From NCBI RefSeq assembly GCF_014192095.1, contig NZ_JACHXN010000029.1:1-63090 (forward strand): a stretch of 63,090 nucleotides of DNA, in the 5' to 3' direction. Positions 38,031 through 46,085 of the stretch are shown in pieces. Within the stretch, counting starts at the first letter, position 1. Each line of letters opens with the position of its first letter. Made by a program: the position numbers and the translations under genes. Source of the stretch: Phyllobacterium trifolii. GTDB lineage: Bacteria; Pseudomonadota; Alphaproteobacteria; Rhizobiales; Rhizobiaceae. A model generated the notes under the pieces. It did not search any database. It worked only from the letters and a program-made list of their open reading frames with translations, and had not been told where the DNA came from.

Positions 38031-38558
38031 CTATTTCGGTGCCGCCGCTGCGGTTTCGCCGGGCGGCAAGATCCGGAACATAAAGGTCGATACCTTCTTA
38101 CCGGGTTTAACCGGATCGGGAATCTTGTTCTTGACCGGCTTCACGTTTTGGAGAAATGCTGCGATCGCCATGGCGTCATCCTTGGTGAGATGCGCAAAAG
38201 CTTGCCAGGGCATGATAGGGGCGAGGACGCGACCATCTGGCCGTTGACCAGTCTGAAGAGCAGTTACAATTTGCTCGAGGCTCCAGCCACCAATGCCGGT
38301 CTCCTTGTCGGGCGTGACGTTGGGTCCGACAACTACACCGACACCGGGAATCTCGAAGCCCACATCCGAGCCGCCAAGAAAGCGCGACAGATCCGGCTTT
38401 CCGAAGAAGTAACCCGGCGTGTGGCAGTCGTTGCATCCGCTTATCGTGACGAGGTATTCGCCCCGCGTAATCTGTGCGTCGTCGGCCACGGCCGCAAACG
38501 ATAGCAACCCAAGGCCCGATGCGGTTACGAATGCAAATCGAATTGGCGTTTGAAACAT
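38031..38558 (-). CDS. Periplasmic c-type cytochrome, 175 aa
   Basis: Exported monoheme cytochrome c. ATG 38558 follows AGGAGGGAG; signal peptide MFQTPIRFAFVTASGLGLLS cut near AVADD. One heme motif CNDCH at residues 42-46, in the typical context RGEYLVTISGCNDCHTPGYF; Met116 (APIMPWQ) is the likely axial ligand. The pattern resembles the small-subunit or third-domain cytochromes that accept electrons from membrane-bound alcohol/aldehyde dehydrogenases, but no such dehydrogenase is in the window, so the electron donor is unknown. Confidence 0.9.
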   Translation of the reverse strand: MFQTPIRFAFVTASGLGLLSFAAVADDAQITRGEYLVTISGCNDCHTPGYFFGKPDLSRFLGGSDVGFEIPGVGVVVGPNVTPDKETGIGGWSLEQIVTALQTGQRPDGRVLAPIMPWQAFAHLTKDDAMAIAAFLQNVKPVKNKIPDPVKPGKKVSTFMFRILPPGETAAAAPK

Positions 38559-38901
38559 CGTTTTCTCCCTCCTATTTTTAAGTCCGTACGGTTCACAATG
38601 CGTCTGCGCCCGTGTCGCTTTTGACTTCTGCAATAAGCGTACGGAATGCTGATCACATCACATACGGCCTGATGTTTTTCACGTTTAAGTCCGCCGCATA
38701 GCCGTGCATCTGGTCATTGCATTTGACAATTGCTGGGTCCAAGAACAGGAATCTCAGCCTTCAAAATCTAATCCCTTCCCCATGGGCCCTATAGTAACTA
38801 TTTGGGTTGAGCATCCGGCACTGACGCTTATCATGCTATCGCCCTGCCAATCCGGTCATTTTCTTGTCACTCGCGAACCGTCGGGTGGTACCCGTCACAT
38901 C
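38559..38901. other. Gap before the SH3-domain pseudogene
   Basis: About 340 bases with nothing that can be supported as a gene. Confidence 0.4.
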
Positions 38902-39548
38902 CTAGCCAGCGAGATCCTTGAGGAACTTACCATTCACCCAACCCTTCCTTTTCGAAGGGCCGTAAACTATCGCGACCCAGGAACCCCGAGAGTCACAAGA
39001 GGAGACGATGTCACCGTTGTGGATTTCGTCCAGCTTCCGATACTTTATCCCCGGGCCCGCCCGGACGGCGAGGAACCCGTCGCCTTTCGGGTCGACGCCC
39101 GTGACAGTGCTGCTGGCGCACCAGGCCGCCTGACCATCACCACCCTTATCGGAGAAGGGAATATCCAGCGCCCGCGCCGATGACGTTCGGCTGATTGCTT
39201 CAACATATCCTTCAAAGCTGCACGTCGCCCCATGAAAAAAGTCACATCCGGAACCCTCACTGGTCAGGAATCGATTGCCCTTTTTCTCGATGGAAATCTC
39301 GCACTTTTGTCCTGAATCGCTGAGTGTTGCAGTCCAACGGTTCGGGCCCGACGTGGTAAGTTTTCCGCTTCCGTTGCCTGCGCAGCCCGCTGCGCCGACG
39401 CTGATACTGAAATTACTTCTTTGGGTGACACTAATCTCCCCTTTGCTCCGTTGCCATCCATCTTCCCCGCGTATCTGCCGTTTTCCATAGCGAAAACATT
39501 GCCAGTCATGAGCAACACGCCCATCGCAGCCAAATATTCCTTTCTCAT
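38902..39548 (-). pseudogene. Secreted SH3-domain protein, single frameshift
   Basis: ATG 39548 with GGGGAG upstream opens a signal peptide (MRKEYLAAMGVLLMTGNVFA). After about residue 33 the frame breaks. If one A is restored in the run at 39442-39444 (read AAA on the coding strand) the protein continues EISVTQRSNFSISVGAAGCA, NRWTATLSDSGQKCEISIEK, CDFFHGATCSFEGYVEAISR and ends with a bacterial SH3 domain (LAVRAGPGIKYRKLDEIHNG, WVAIVYGPSKRKGWVNGKFL), stop at 38902-38904; total ~215 aa. As written, the product stops at 39264 after 94 aa. A homopolymer slip may be a true mutation, a phase-variable site or a sequencing error. It lies 97 bases after the large secreted-protein gene on the same strand. 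Confidence 0.8.
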
Positions 39549-39645
39549 ATTCTGCTCCCCATGTTTGCCACGTCGCGTGTGCTCGTCGGCCTTCAGTGGC
39601 GGTAAGATCATCAGAGCACCCAACAAACCAGCTCCCGCTACGCGA

Positions 39646-41202
39646 CTATCCAGGGTTCAAGCTCGAGCCGTCCCATCCTCCGCCAAGGGCCTGCCGGACA
39701 AAACGCACTTTTTGCGGCCCCTCCAGCCTTCCCCCGGGAAAGCGGACTTCGAGCGAAAAGCTGCCCTCCACCGGCTCACCCGTACGGAAAGAAACGAGCT
39801 TCGAATACTGTTCGAAATCGCAGACATATTGTTCGCCCGGCTTCTCCGCCAGGCATCCGGTCTTGACGATCTTTTTCAGCCTGACCTCCAATTCGCCGAG
39901 TTGGCATTGGGGCAAGTCGGTCACGGGGCGCTGCTCGCCAGGATTGCAACGCATCGCTGCATATATCGCGTTCACCCTTTCTGTGACGCTGTACATGAAC
40001 AATGCCATGTCGTTGGCGCTCGGTTCGCGGCGATCCTCTGCGCTGGCGGTACTTTCGACGACAACCTCGGCCAGTGCCGCCTCTCGCCGACCTTCCGCCG
40101 CGATGGCGGCAAGGGTTTCCGACGTGCTCCTGCCGTCAAGAACATTTCGGATCACGTTCTCGGTCGCTGCGCGGGGATCAGGTTGACGTCGCGCTTCTGC
40201 GAACGCTTCCTGAAATTCAGTTGCGATGGCAGGATTCGATTCAAGCTCTGCAATCTTCTGCCACATGGGAGCGAGCAGGTTTTCCTGGTCCAATGTCCCG
40301 AACGATTGTTCGAGGAATTGCCGATAATCCTCTATCGGAGCAAGCGCGCCGCGTGCCATAGCCAAGCCGTCCAAGCTGGTGGGCACGTTTACGGCCGAGG
40401 CCGCAATCTCAGTCAACTTGGGCCTGAGAACTTCAGCTACCCGCTGCTTGCAGACCTCGGAAACCCGATGTTTGACCCCATCCGGCCAGTCAGACCTCTG
40501 CGCCCGTTGGTATATCCGGAATACTTGCCCTATGCCCTGAGGAAAAACTTTCGGGTCGGACGACAGTTCGGCAAGAAGCGCATCGGCCCCTATACTTGCC
40601 CGCGCTGCCCCGATTTCCGCCAGCAAAACGTCGATGGTCGGCCGGTCGACCTTACTAAAGTTGACCTCGATTTCGAGCTGCCTCCACCAGTACTGGTTGG
40701 CGACGCGTTTGCGCTCGTATTCTTGAATCCTGTCGCGGATAGCTTTGATCCAGGCCGGCCCCTTTCTGTCGAACATACCTGCTATGGGAGGCGGTATTTT
40801 TTCTACAGGCGGAAGCAAAAAGGCCCTAAACACCCCGGGTTTGCATTCAGGAAGCGTCCCATCAATGACGCGTTTGCTGCCGCTTTGGCCAACCTGTCCT
40901 TGCAGTCCTACAGCGCGGAAGCCCGTAGGCTGAGCGATCCATGATCCGGGCAGCAACTGAAACGTTCCTGTTGGCGTGACCGTGCCGACAACATTGTAGC
41001 TCGCCTTTTTCCACCCGGAACTGTATTCAAAAACGCCTTTCAGTTCACCGTTCTTGGACTCGTTGATGGATAGCGTCATCTTGAGGTCCTGTGTTCGACC
41101 GCAAGCAAAGACGCCCCTCCATTGGCCGAGAAGGTCATCGTTAGCGAGGACTGGACTATTCGAACAGACCAAGAGAAATATAGCGCTGAGCCATCGGTTC
41201 AT
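39646..41202 (-). CDS. Large secreted protein of unknown function, 518 aa
   Basis: ATG 41202 follows GGGGGA and opens a signal peptide (MNRWLSAIFLLVCSNSPVLA). Residues ~20-120 are beta-rich (LLGQWRGVFACGRTQDLKMT, ELKGVFEYSSGWKKASYNVV) with two cysteines, like a small lipocalin or ligand-binding barrel. The middle ~200-420 is charged and mostly helical, and the end is beta-rich with four cysteines (AMRCNPGEQ, LPQCQLGEL, KTGCLAEK, QYVCDFEQY). No transmembrane helix after the signal. No family recognised. The next gene on the strand, the frameshifted SH3 protein, is also secreted and cysteine-containing, so the two may work together in the periplasm or at the cell surface. Confidence 0.75.
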   Translation of the reverse strand: MNRWLSAIFLLVCSNSPVLANDDLLGQWRGVFACGRTQDLKMTLSINESKNGELKGVFEYSSGWKKASYNVVGTVTPTGTFQLLPGSWIAQPTGFRAVGLQGQVGQSGSKRVIDGTLPECKPGVFRAFLLPPVEKIPPPIAGMFDRKGPAWIKAIRDRIQEYERKRVANQYWWRQLEIEVNFSKVDRPTIDVLLAEIGAARASIGADALLAELSSDPKVFPQGIGQVFRIYQRAQRSDWPDGVKHRVSEVCKQRVAEVLRPKLTEIAASAVNVPTSLDGLAMARGALAPIEDYRQFLEQSFGTLDQENLLAPMWQKIAELESNPAIATEFQEAFAEARRQPDPRAATENVIRNVLDGRSTSETLAAIAAEGRREAALAEVVVESTASAEDRREPSANDMALFMYSVTERVNAIYAAMRCNPGEQRPVTDLPQCQLGELEVRLKKIVKTGCLAEKPGEQYVCDFEQYSKLVSFRTGEPVEGSFSLEVRFPGGRLEGPQKVRFVRQALGGGWDGSSLNPG

Positions 41203-41470
41203 AGGATCCCCCGAACCCCCGATCACGACACATAATGTTACAGCTACCCGATTGTTGCGGATAGGTAGCCTTTTTAGTTACAGGTTGAGGCTTGTATCGA
41301 ATGTCTGGTTCATGCGATTAACCAGCGCGCAGCACAGCCAGCGGAGCATCGCTCGCCCGAATTAATTCTGAATGTGGTGGCAGTTGCAGCCTGCCGCACC
41401 GCGTTTCATCGTTTCCCCATATCGTCTGATATGGGGGTCGCCGAAAATTCAATTTAGTGAAACGCTCAGC

Positions 41471-41653
41471 TCAGTCGAGGCGAAATACATCCTTCAACAG
41501 CTTCTTTAGCGCGGTTTGCGCCGCTTCAGTTGATGCTTTGTCATATCCCACGGTCGGACCGAACTCTACACAAGCATCATCGTAGGTGAAGACCTTATGA
41601 AGGGTCATGTGGTCCATCCACCGAACGTAGATGTACGGGTGCTTCAAGGTCAA
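41471..41653 (-). CDS. Doubtful short ORF, 60 aa
   Basis: A frame starting from TTG with content such as YIYVRWMDHMTLHKVFTYDD and STEAAQTALKKLLKDVF that looks protein-like but matches no family I know. No ribosome site, and a stop lies shortly upstream. It could be the tail of a lost gene. Confidence 0.22.
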   Translation of the reverse strand: MTLKHPYIYVRWMDHMTLHKVFTYDDACVEFGPTVGYDKASTEAAQTALKKLLKDVFRLD

Positions 41654-41835
41654 CAGGCGATCCTGGACGTGTCACAGTGACTGGAATACGTTATCGCCAC
41701 AGAAGGGCTGGGTGATATAGTTGCGCTCGCCGCCACACCGTTGACCGTGCTCCGACCAGATCGTGCCTACGTCAAGACGATATGACTATAGAGTGCTCAA
41801 GACTTAGGCAATCACTCAGGCCTGCCGACGCAACC

Positions 41836-41862
41836 AGCACCTCGCCGCCGCGGCGAGGTGCT
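41836..41862. other. Strong hairpin upstream of the ABC importer operon
   Basis: AGCACCTCGCCG (41836-41847) and CGGCGAGGTGCT (41851-41862) form a perfect 12-bp stem with a 3-base loop, about 115 bases before the receptor start at 41977. No U-tract on either side. It could be a leader structure or a terminator of leftward transcription. The rest of 41203-41976 holds only the doubtful ORF at 41471. Confidence 0.55.
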
Positions 41863-41976
41863 TGTACTTGCTGGAACCGGCAGTTTCATTGGTCTGTTCG
41901 CCCGCACGCAAATGTTCCGGATGTTTGGCATGGAAATTGCTTCATCAAATCCTGACAACAAGCCAGAACAGGAAAT

Positions 41977-42777
41977 ATGCAGATGAAGCGCAGACAATTT
42001 CTCCTCACACTAGGTGCCGCGGTCATGATGATGACGCCTATGCTGGTGCCCAAGGCCGCGCAGGCCGACGCGCTTGCCGATATTACGGCGCGCGGTACGC
42101 TGCGTGTGGCAGTGCCGCAGGATTTCCCGCCCTTCGGGAGCGTGGGCACCGACATGGCGCCCATGGGCTATGACATCGACATGGCCAACCTGATCGCTGA
42201 GAAACTCGGTGTGAAGACCGAACTGGTGCCGGTGACGAGCGCCAACCGCATTCCCTATCTGCAGACGAACAAGGTGGACCTGGTCATTTCAAGCCTGGGC
42301 AAGAACGCAGAACGCGAAGCGGTCATCGATTTTTCCAAACCTTACGCGCCGTTCTTCAATGGCGTCTTTGCGCCAGAGTCCGTCGCCGTAGCAAAAGCTG
42401 AAGACCTATCCGGCAAGACAGTCGGCGTAACGCGCGGCGCCATCGAGGATCTCGAACTGACCAAGATCGCCACCGGCGATACGGTGATCAAGCGCTATGA
42501 AGACAATAACGGCACGATTTCCGCCTTTCTCTCCGGCCAGGTTGAAGTCGTGGCAACAGGCAACGTCGTTGCAGCGGCCATCCTTGCCAAGAACCCGCCG
42601 AAGCGCCCCGAACTGAAGTTCCTGATCAAGAACTCTCCCTGCTATATCGGCCTCAACAAGAACGAGCCCGCGCTCCTCGAAAAGGTCAATGCCGTCATTG
42701 CATCCGCCAAGTCCGATGGTTCGCTGACCAGCATCGCACAGAAATGGCTGGGTGCCGGCATCCCGGCCGACCTCTGA
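41977..42777 (+). CDS. Polar amino acid ABC transporter receptor (family 3)
   Basis: A 266-aa periplasmic binding protein. The start MQMKRRQFLLTLGAAVMMMT has a twin-arginine-like RRQFLL motif. Family 3 signatures: GTLRVAVPQDFPPFG, MGYDIDMANLIAEKLGVKTE, NRIPYLQTNKVDLVISSLGK and later SGQVEVVATGNVVAAAILAK. Such receptors bind glutamate, glutamine, histidine, cystine or opines; the exact ligand cannot be read from sequence. It is first gene of a four-gene operon, followed by a hairpin. It is paralogous to the receptor at 55784 (shared NRIPYLQ.N.VDL and DLSGK..GV.R). Confidence 0.93.
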   Translation: MQMKRRQFLLTLGAAVMMMTPMLVPKAAQADALADITARGTLRVAVPQDFPPFGSVGTDMAPMGYDIDMANLIAEKLGVKTELVPVTSANRIPYLQTNKVDLVISSLGKNAEREAVIDFSKPYAPFFNGVFAPESVAVAKAEDLSGKTVGVTRGAIEDLELTKIATGDTVIKRYEDNNGTISAFLSGQVEVVATGNVVAAAILAKNPPKRPELKFLIKNSPCYIGLNKNEPALLEKVNAVIASAKSDGSLTSIAQKWLGAGIPADL

Positions 42778-42791
42778 TACGAGCATCGCAT

Positions 42792-42813
42792 GGCGCCCGG
42801 TAACGCGGGCGCC
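42792..42813 (+). terminator. Intercistronic hairpin after the ABC receptor
   Basis: GGCGCCCG (42792-42799) pairs with CGGGCGCC (42806-42813), 8 bp, 6-base loop, in the 73-bp spacer between receptor and permease; no U-tract. Likely attenuates or stabilises mRNA so the receptor is made in excess. Confidence 0.6.
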
Positions 42814-42850
42814 TATCCTCTCGAGCAGACGGGGTTTCCACTTGAAGTAC

Positions 42851-43513
42851 ATGTTTGATTATGCTTGGCTGGCTCAATACTGGCCCGTGCTGCTGAAAGG
42901 CATTCTCGTTACTATCCAGTTGATCACAGTCGGCGCTGCTGCGGGCATAGCGCTCGGCATCGCCTGCGCCTGGGTTCGAAGCCTCGGACCGAAATGGTTG
43001 CGCCCGGCGGTAACGGCCTATGTGGAACTGATCCGAAACACGCCGTTCCTGATCCAGCTGTTCTTCATCTTCTTCGGCCTTCCGTCGCTTGGTCTGCAAA
43101 TGAGCGAATTCCAAGCAGCGAACCTGGCGATGATCATCAATCTCGGGGCCTATAGCTGCGAGATCATCCGGGCGGGAATCCAGGCGACCCCGCGCGGGCA
43201 ATTCGAAGCGGGGGCGAGCCTTGCCATGACACCGTTCGAGACCTTCCGTCATGTCATCCTTGTCCCGTCGCTGCAGCGGATCTGGCCGGCGCTCTGTTCG
43301 CAGGTCATCATCGTCATGCTCGGTTCGTCCGTCGTTTCGCAGATTGCTGCCGAAGACCTGACATTTGCCGCCAATTTCATCCAGTCCCGCACCTTCAGGG
43401 CCTTCGAAGCCTATTTCGTCTCGACGGCAATCTACCTGGTGCTCGCGATCCTGCTGCGGCAGGTGCTCATTGCGGCCGGTTCATTCATTTTCCCGCGGAG
43501 GAGCGGCCGATGA
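42851..43513 (+). CDS. Amino acid ABC transporter permease (first)
   Basis: A 220-aa HisM/GlnP-type permease. ATG 42851 is preferred over the upstream open frame, which overlaps the receptor and hairpin. Signature ELIRNTPFLIQLFFIFFGLP near residue 65 and the EAA loop around GGQFEAGASLAMTP-like GQFEAGASLAMTPFETFRHV. About five helices. Overlaps the next permease by ATGA, so the two are coupled and probably form a heterodimer. Confidence 0.93.
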   Translation: MFDYAWLAQYWPVLLKGILVTIQLITVGAAAGIALGIACAWVRSLGPKWLRPAVTAYVELIRNTPFLIQLFFIFFGLPSLGLQMSEFQAANLAMIINLGAYSCEIIRAGIQATPRGQFEAGASLAMTPFETFRHVILVPSLQRIWPALCSQVIIVMLGSSVVSQIAAEDLTFAANFIQSRTFRAFEAYFVSTAIYLVLAILLRQVLIAAGSFIFPRRSGR

Positions 43514-44169
43514 TCGAGTTTTCACTCTGGGACATCGTCCGCAACCTCCTGCTGGCGGCGCGATGGACAGTCGTGCTGTCGCTGGTATCCTTCATGGGCG
43601 GCGCATTGGTCGGCACGCTTCTGCTCTTCATGCGCATCGGACGCCGGCGCGTATTGGGCCTCTTCGCCAAATATTATGTCGAGCTGTTCCAGGGCACGCC
43701 GCTGCTGATGCAATTGTTCCTGGCATTCTTCGGGCTCGGTCTTGTCGGCATCGACGTGCCCGCCTGGCTGGCGGCTGGCGTTGCGCTGATCCTCTGGTCC
43801 GCTGCATTCCTCACCGAGATCTGGCGCGGCTGCGTTGAAGCGATCGCCAAGGGCCAGTGGGAGGCATCGTCGAGCCTCGGCATGGGGTATGTGCAGCAGA
43901 TGCGCTACGTGATCCTGCCGCAAGCGATGAAGATTGCGATCCCCCCGACCGTCGGCTTCTCCGTTCAGGTCATCAAGGGGACTGCCCTCACCTCGATCAT
44001 CGGTTTTGTCGAGCTCTCAAAGGCCGGAACCGTCGTGACCAATGCGACCTTCCAGCCCTTCATGGTCTATGGGCTCGTCGCGCTGATCTATTTCGCGCTG
44101 TGCTGGCCGCTATCAAAGAGCAGCCAGGTATTGGAAAGGAAGCTCAATGTCGCTCATCGAAATCACTGA
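43510..44169 (+). CDS. Amino acid ABC transporter permease (second)
   Basis: A 219-aa permease beginning in the ATGA overlap with the previous gene. Shows [20 protein letters not shown] near residue 60 and the EAA motif [20 protein letters not shown], both diagnostic of the HisMQ branch. Ends within the coding region of the ATPase gene (23-base overlap), so the operon is tightly packed. Confidence 0.93.
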   Translation: MIEFSLWDIVRNLLLAARWTVVLSLVSFMGGALVGTLLLFMRIGRRRVLGLFAKYYVELFQGTPLLMQLFLAFFGLGLVGIDVPAWLAAGVALILWSAAFLTEIWRGCVEAIAKGQWEASSSLGMGYVQQMRYVILPQAMKIAIPPTVGFSVQVIKGTALTSIIGFVELSKAGTVVTNATFQPFMVYGLVALIYFALCWPLSKSSQVLERKLNVAHRNH

Positions 44170-44872
44170 AGTCCGCAAGAGTTTCGGGGCCAACGAGGTT
44201 CTGAAGGGCATTAACATCGATGTCGATCCGGGCGAAGTCATTGCTATCATCGGCAAGAGCGGCTCGGGCAAATCAACGCTGCTGCGTTGCATCAACGGTC
44301 TGGAGCTCATCGACAACGGTTCGATTTCCGTTGCGGGCGCGGGATTGCTGCCGGATGAGCTCCATCTCAAGGCGCTGCGGCTGAAGGTCGGCATGATCTT
44401 CCAGCAGTTCAATCTCTTTCCGCATCTGACCGCAGGGGGCAATGTGGTGCTGTCGCAGATGGTGGTCAGGAAGACGCCCAAGGCCGAGGCCGAAGCGATG
44501 GCGCGCAAGATGCTTGAGCGTGTCGGCCTTGGCCATAAATACGATGCCTTTCCCGACGAACTGTCCGGCGGCCAGCAGCAGCGCGTAGCTATCGCACGGG
44601 CGTTGGCGATGCAGCCGATCGCGCTGCTATGCGACGAGATCACCTCGGCGCTCGACCCGGAACTCGTGGCAGAAGTTCTCGGTGTCGTGCGGGAACTCGC
44701 GTCGGAGGGCATGACGCTGCTGATGGTCACGCACGAAATGAAATTCGCCCGCGACGTGTGCAGCCGGGTGGTCTTCATGCATCAGGGCCGCGTGCACGAG
44801 ATCGGCAAGCCGGAGGAGGTGTTTGCCGACCCGAAGACACCGGAACTAAAGCAGTTCTTAGGTATGCATTAG
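44147..44872 (+). CDS. Amino acid ABC transporter ATP-binding protein
   Basis: A 241-aa GlnQ-type ATPase energising the importer. Walker [10 protein letters not shown] at residues 36-44, Q-loop [19 protein letters not shown], signature [18 protein letters not shown], Walker [13 protein letters not shown] and switch His in [12 protein letters not shown]. Walker B departs from the usual [13 protein letters not shown] is C and P is I, but the catalytic Glu is kept. Last gene of the operon. Confidence 0.93.
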   Translation: MSLIEITEVRKSFGANEVLKGINIDVDPGEVIAIIGKSGSGKSTLLRCINGLELIDNGSISVAGAGLLPDELHLKALRLKVGMIFQQFNLFPHLTAGGNVVLSQMVVRKTPKAEAEAMARKMLERVGLGHKYDAFPDELSGGQQQRVAIARALAMQPIALLCDEITSALDPELVAEVLGVVRELASEGMTLLMVTHEMKFARDVCSRVVFMHQGRVHEIGKPEEVFADPKTPELKQFLGMH

Positions 44873-45230
44873 GCTGACTGGTCAGACCTTCCTTACTCAA
44901 TGCATGAACAGTTCCGAATACCATCTGTCGTGACTGCCGTGAGCGCGGCACACGTTGCGCCGATGCTTTGCATCAGACTCGAATTCATCCGGAATTTGAT
45001 AGACCTACGCAATCCCAAACGTCGGATGAATCTGGCGTTTATTCAAAATCGCCACTTGTTGATAAACGTTCGTTTGAAATGCCGATGATAGATGTTTTTG
45101 TTCAATCTAGGTTGGGTCCTAAAAGTCTACGATCGCTGAATAGGCACTGGCGTTCGGATGTTCTTGTCATGCCGGCTGGTCGGCGAACGTTATCGGTCAA
45201 TATGTCATCACCCTGCCAGCTTTTTGGGCC
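44873..45230. other. Gap between ABC operon and TA-like pair
   Basis: About 360 bases between converging genes, with no supported gene. Confidence 0.4.
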
Positions 45231-45596
45231 TTATGCGTAGGCAGGCATCTCCAATGCAATACGATCGTAAGTGACATGCGGGATGAGTTTGCCCCCCTCG
45301 CCTTTCTCTAGCTCAACCAACCCATATCGTTGCATCGTTCGTAGCGTGCGACTTAGATTTGATTTTGCTCGTCCTGACATCGTTTCCAGTTCGGCAATCG
45401 AGGCGGGCTTTTCTTTAACGATGATCTCAAGGAGAGCGCGATTTCGATCCGACAAAACCTTGGCAAAGCTTTCGATGGAGGTGAACCAGACCTTCGGATC
45501 GTCCCTCCTGGGCTTAAGCTGCCCCCGAGCAATAGCCATGGTCCGGCTCTTCATCGTCTCATAGCTCGCAATTCCAACATGAAGTGTCTTCTTCAT
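45231..45596 (-). CDS. Winged-helix DNA-binding protein, probable antitoxin
   Basis: A 121-aa protein of the HVO_A0114-type helix-turn-helix group. The N-terminal part (RGQLKPRRDDPKVWFTSIES) precedes a winged helix: LLEIIVKEKPASIAELETMS, GRAKSNLSRTLRTMQRYGLV then LEKGEGGKLIPHVTYDRI. Proteins of this kind are found right after TumE-family toxins, as here: the start overlaps the stop of the upstream gene by 4 bases (ATGA). It probably binds the toxin and represses the operon. Confidence 0.72.
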   Translation of the reverse strand: MKKTLHVGIASYETMKSRTMAIARGQLKPRRDDPKVWFTSIESFAKVLSDRNRALLEIIVKEKPASIAELETMSGRAKSNLSRTLRTMQRYGLVELEKGEGGKLIPHVTYDRIALEMPAYA

Positions 45597-45955
45597 TTGA
45601 TCACTCCTATCTCTCTCAAAACGCCATCGACTTCGTTCCAGAAGTCTCCAAGTAAGGTGGCAGCGTCACTGTACTCATAAGGCTTCACCGTTCGAAAACG
45701 GTGCTTGTGGTCGAATTTTTGCGTCGACTTGCGGCTTGGCCCACTCACCGCTGAGATCGCGTGAGCATTGTCAAAGCCTACCAGCCGCTCCCCACCTGAT
45801 CCGTGTAACGTCAATGAATAGCGCAACCCGTGCGGCCGTTGCGGCGTGACCGTGACTGCTTTGACGGCGAACTTGACCCAATACGTCTGGCCAACAAACA
45901 TTGTTTGACCGTCCAGATCGAGCAGAGCATCAAGACTCGTGTCACGCGCACTCAT
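45593..45955 (-). CDS. TumE-family (DUF6516) probable toxin
   Basis: A 120-aa protein from ATG 45955. The run HGLRYSLTLHGSGGERLVGF then DNAHAISA, KFDHKHRFRTVKPYEYSDAA and LLGDFWNEVDGVLREIGV fits the TumE/DUF6516 pattern (a strand pair with LxLHD..G.R..GYDNAH, then FDH.H and PYEY). The family is annotated as the toxin of a two-gene system; its target is not well known. The upstream position with a 4-base overlap into the regulator is the usual order. Confidence 0.68.
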   Translation of the reverse strand: MSARDTSLDALLDLDGQTMFVGQTYWVKFAVKAVTVTPQRPHGLRYSLTLHGSGGERLVGFDNAHAISAVSGPSRKSTQKFDHKHRFRTVKPYEYSDAATLLGDFWNEVDGVLREIGVIK

Positions 45956-46085
45956 GCCATCCTGTTATCATTTAGTGATAACTGCCGCAAGTTCAATATC
46001 CAATGACATTCCATAGCAGACAGTATGCGATTTTCGGAGCACATACAGAAAACAACAGGAGCAGGCCCCTCGTCTCTTTCAGAGT

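Noticed and set aside
38704..39183. Plus-strand frame of 159 codons
   Set aside because: It is antisense to the frameshifted SH3-domain gene, whose coding potential is clear once one base is restored.
39421..40944. Open frame of 507 codons on the plus strand
   Set aside because: It lies antisense to the secreted 518-aa protein gene, which has a signal peptide and ribosome site; the plus-strand translation has no motif and a biased, Arg/Pro-rich composition.
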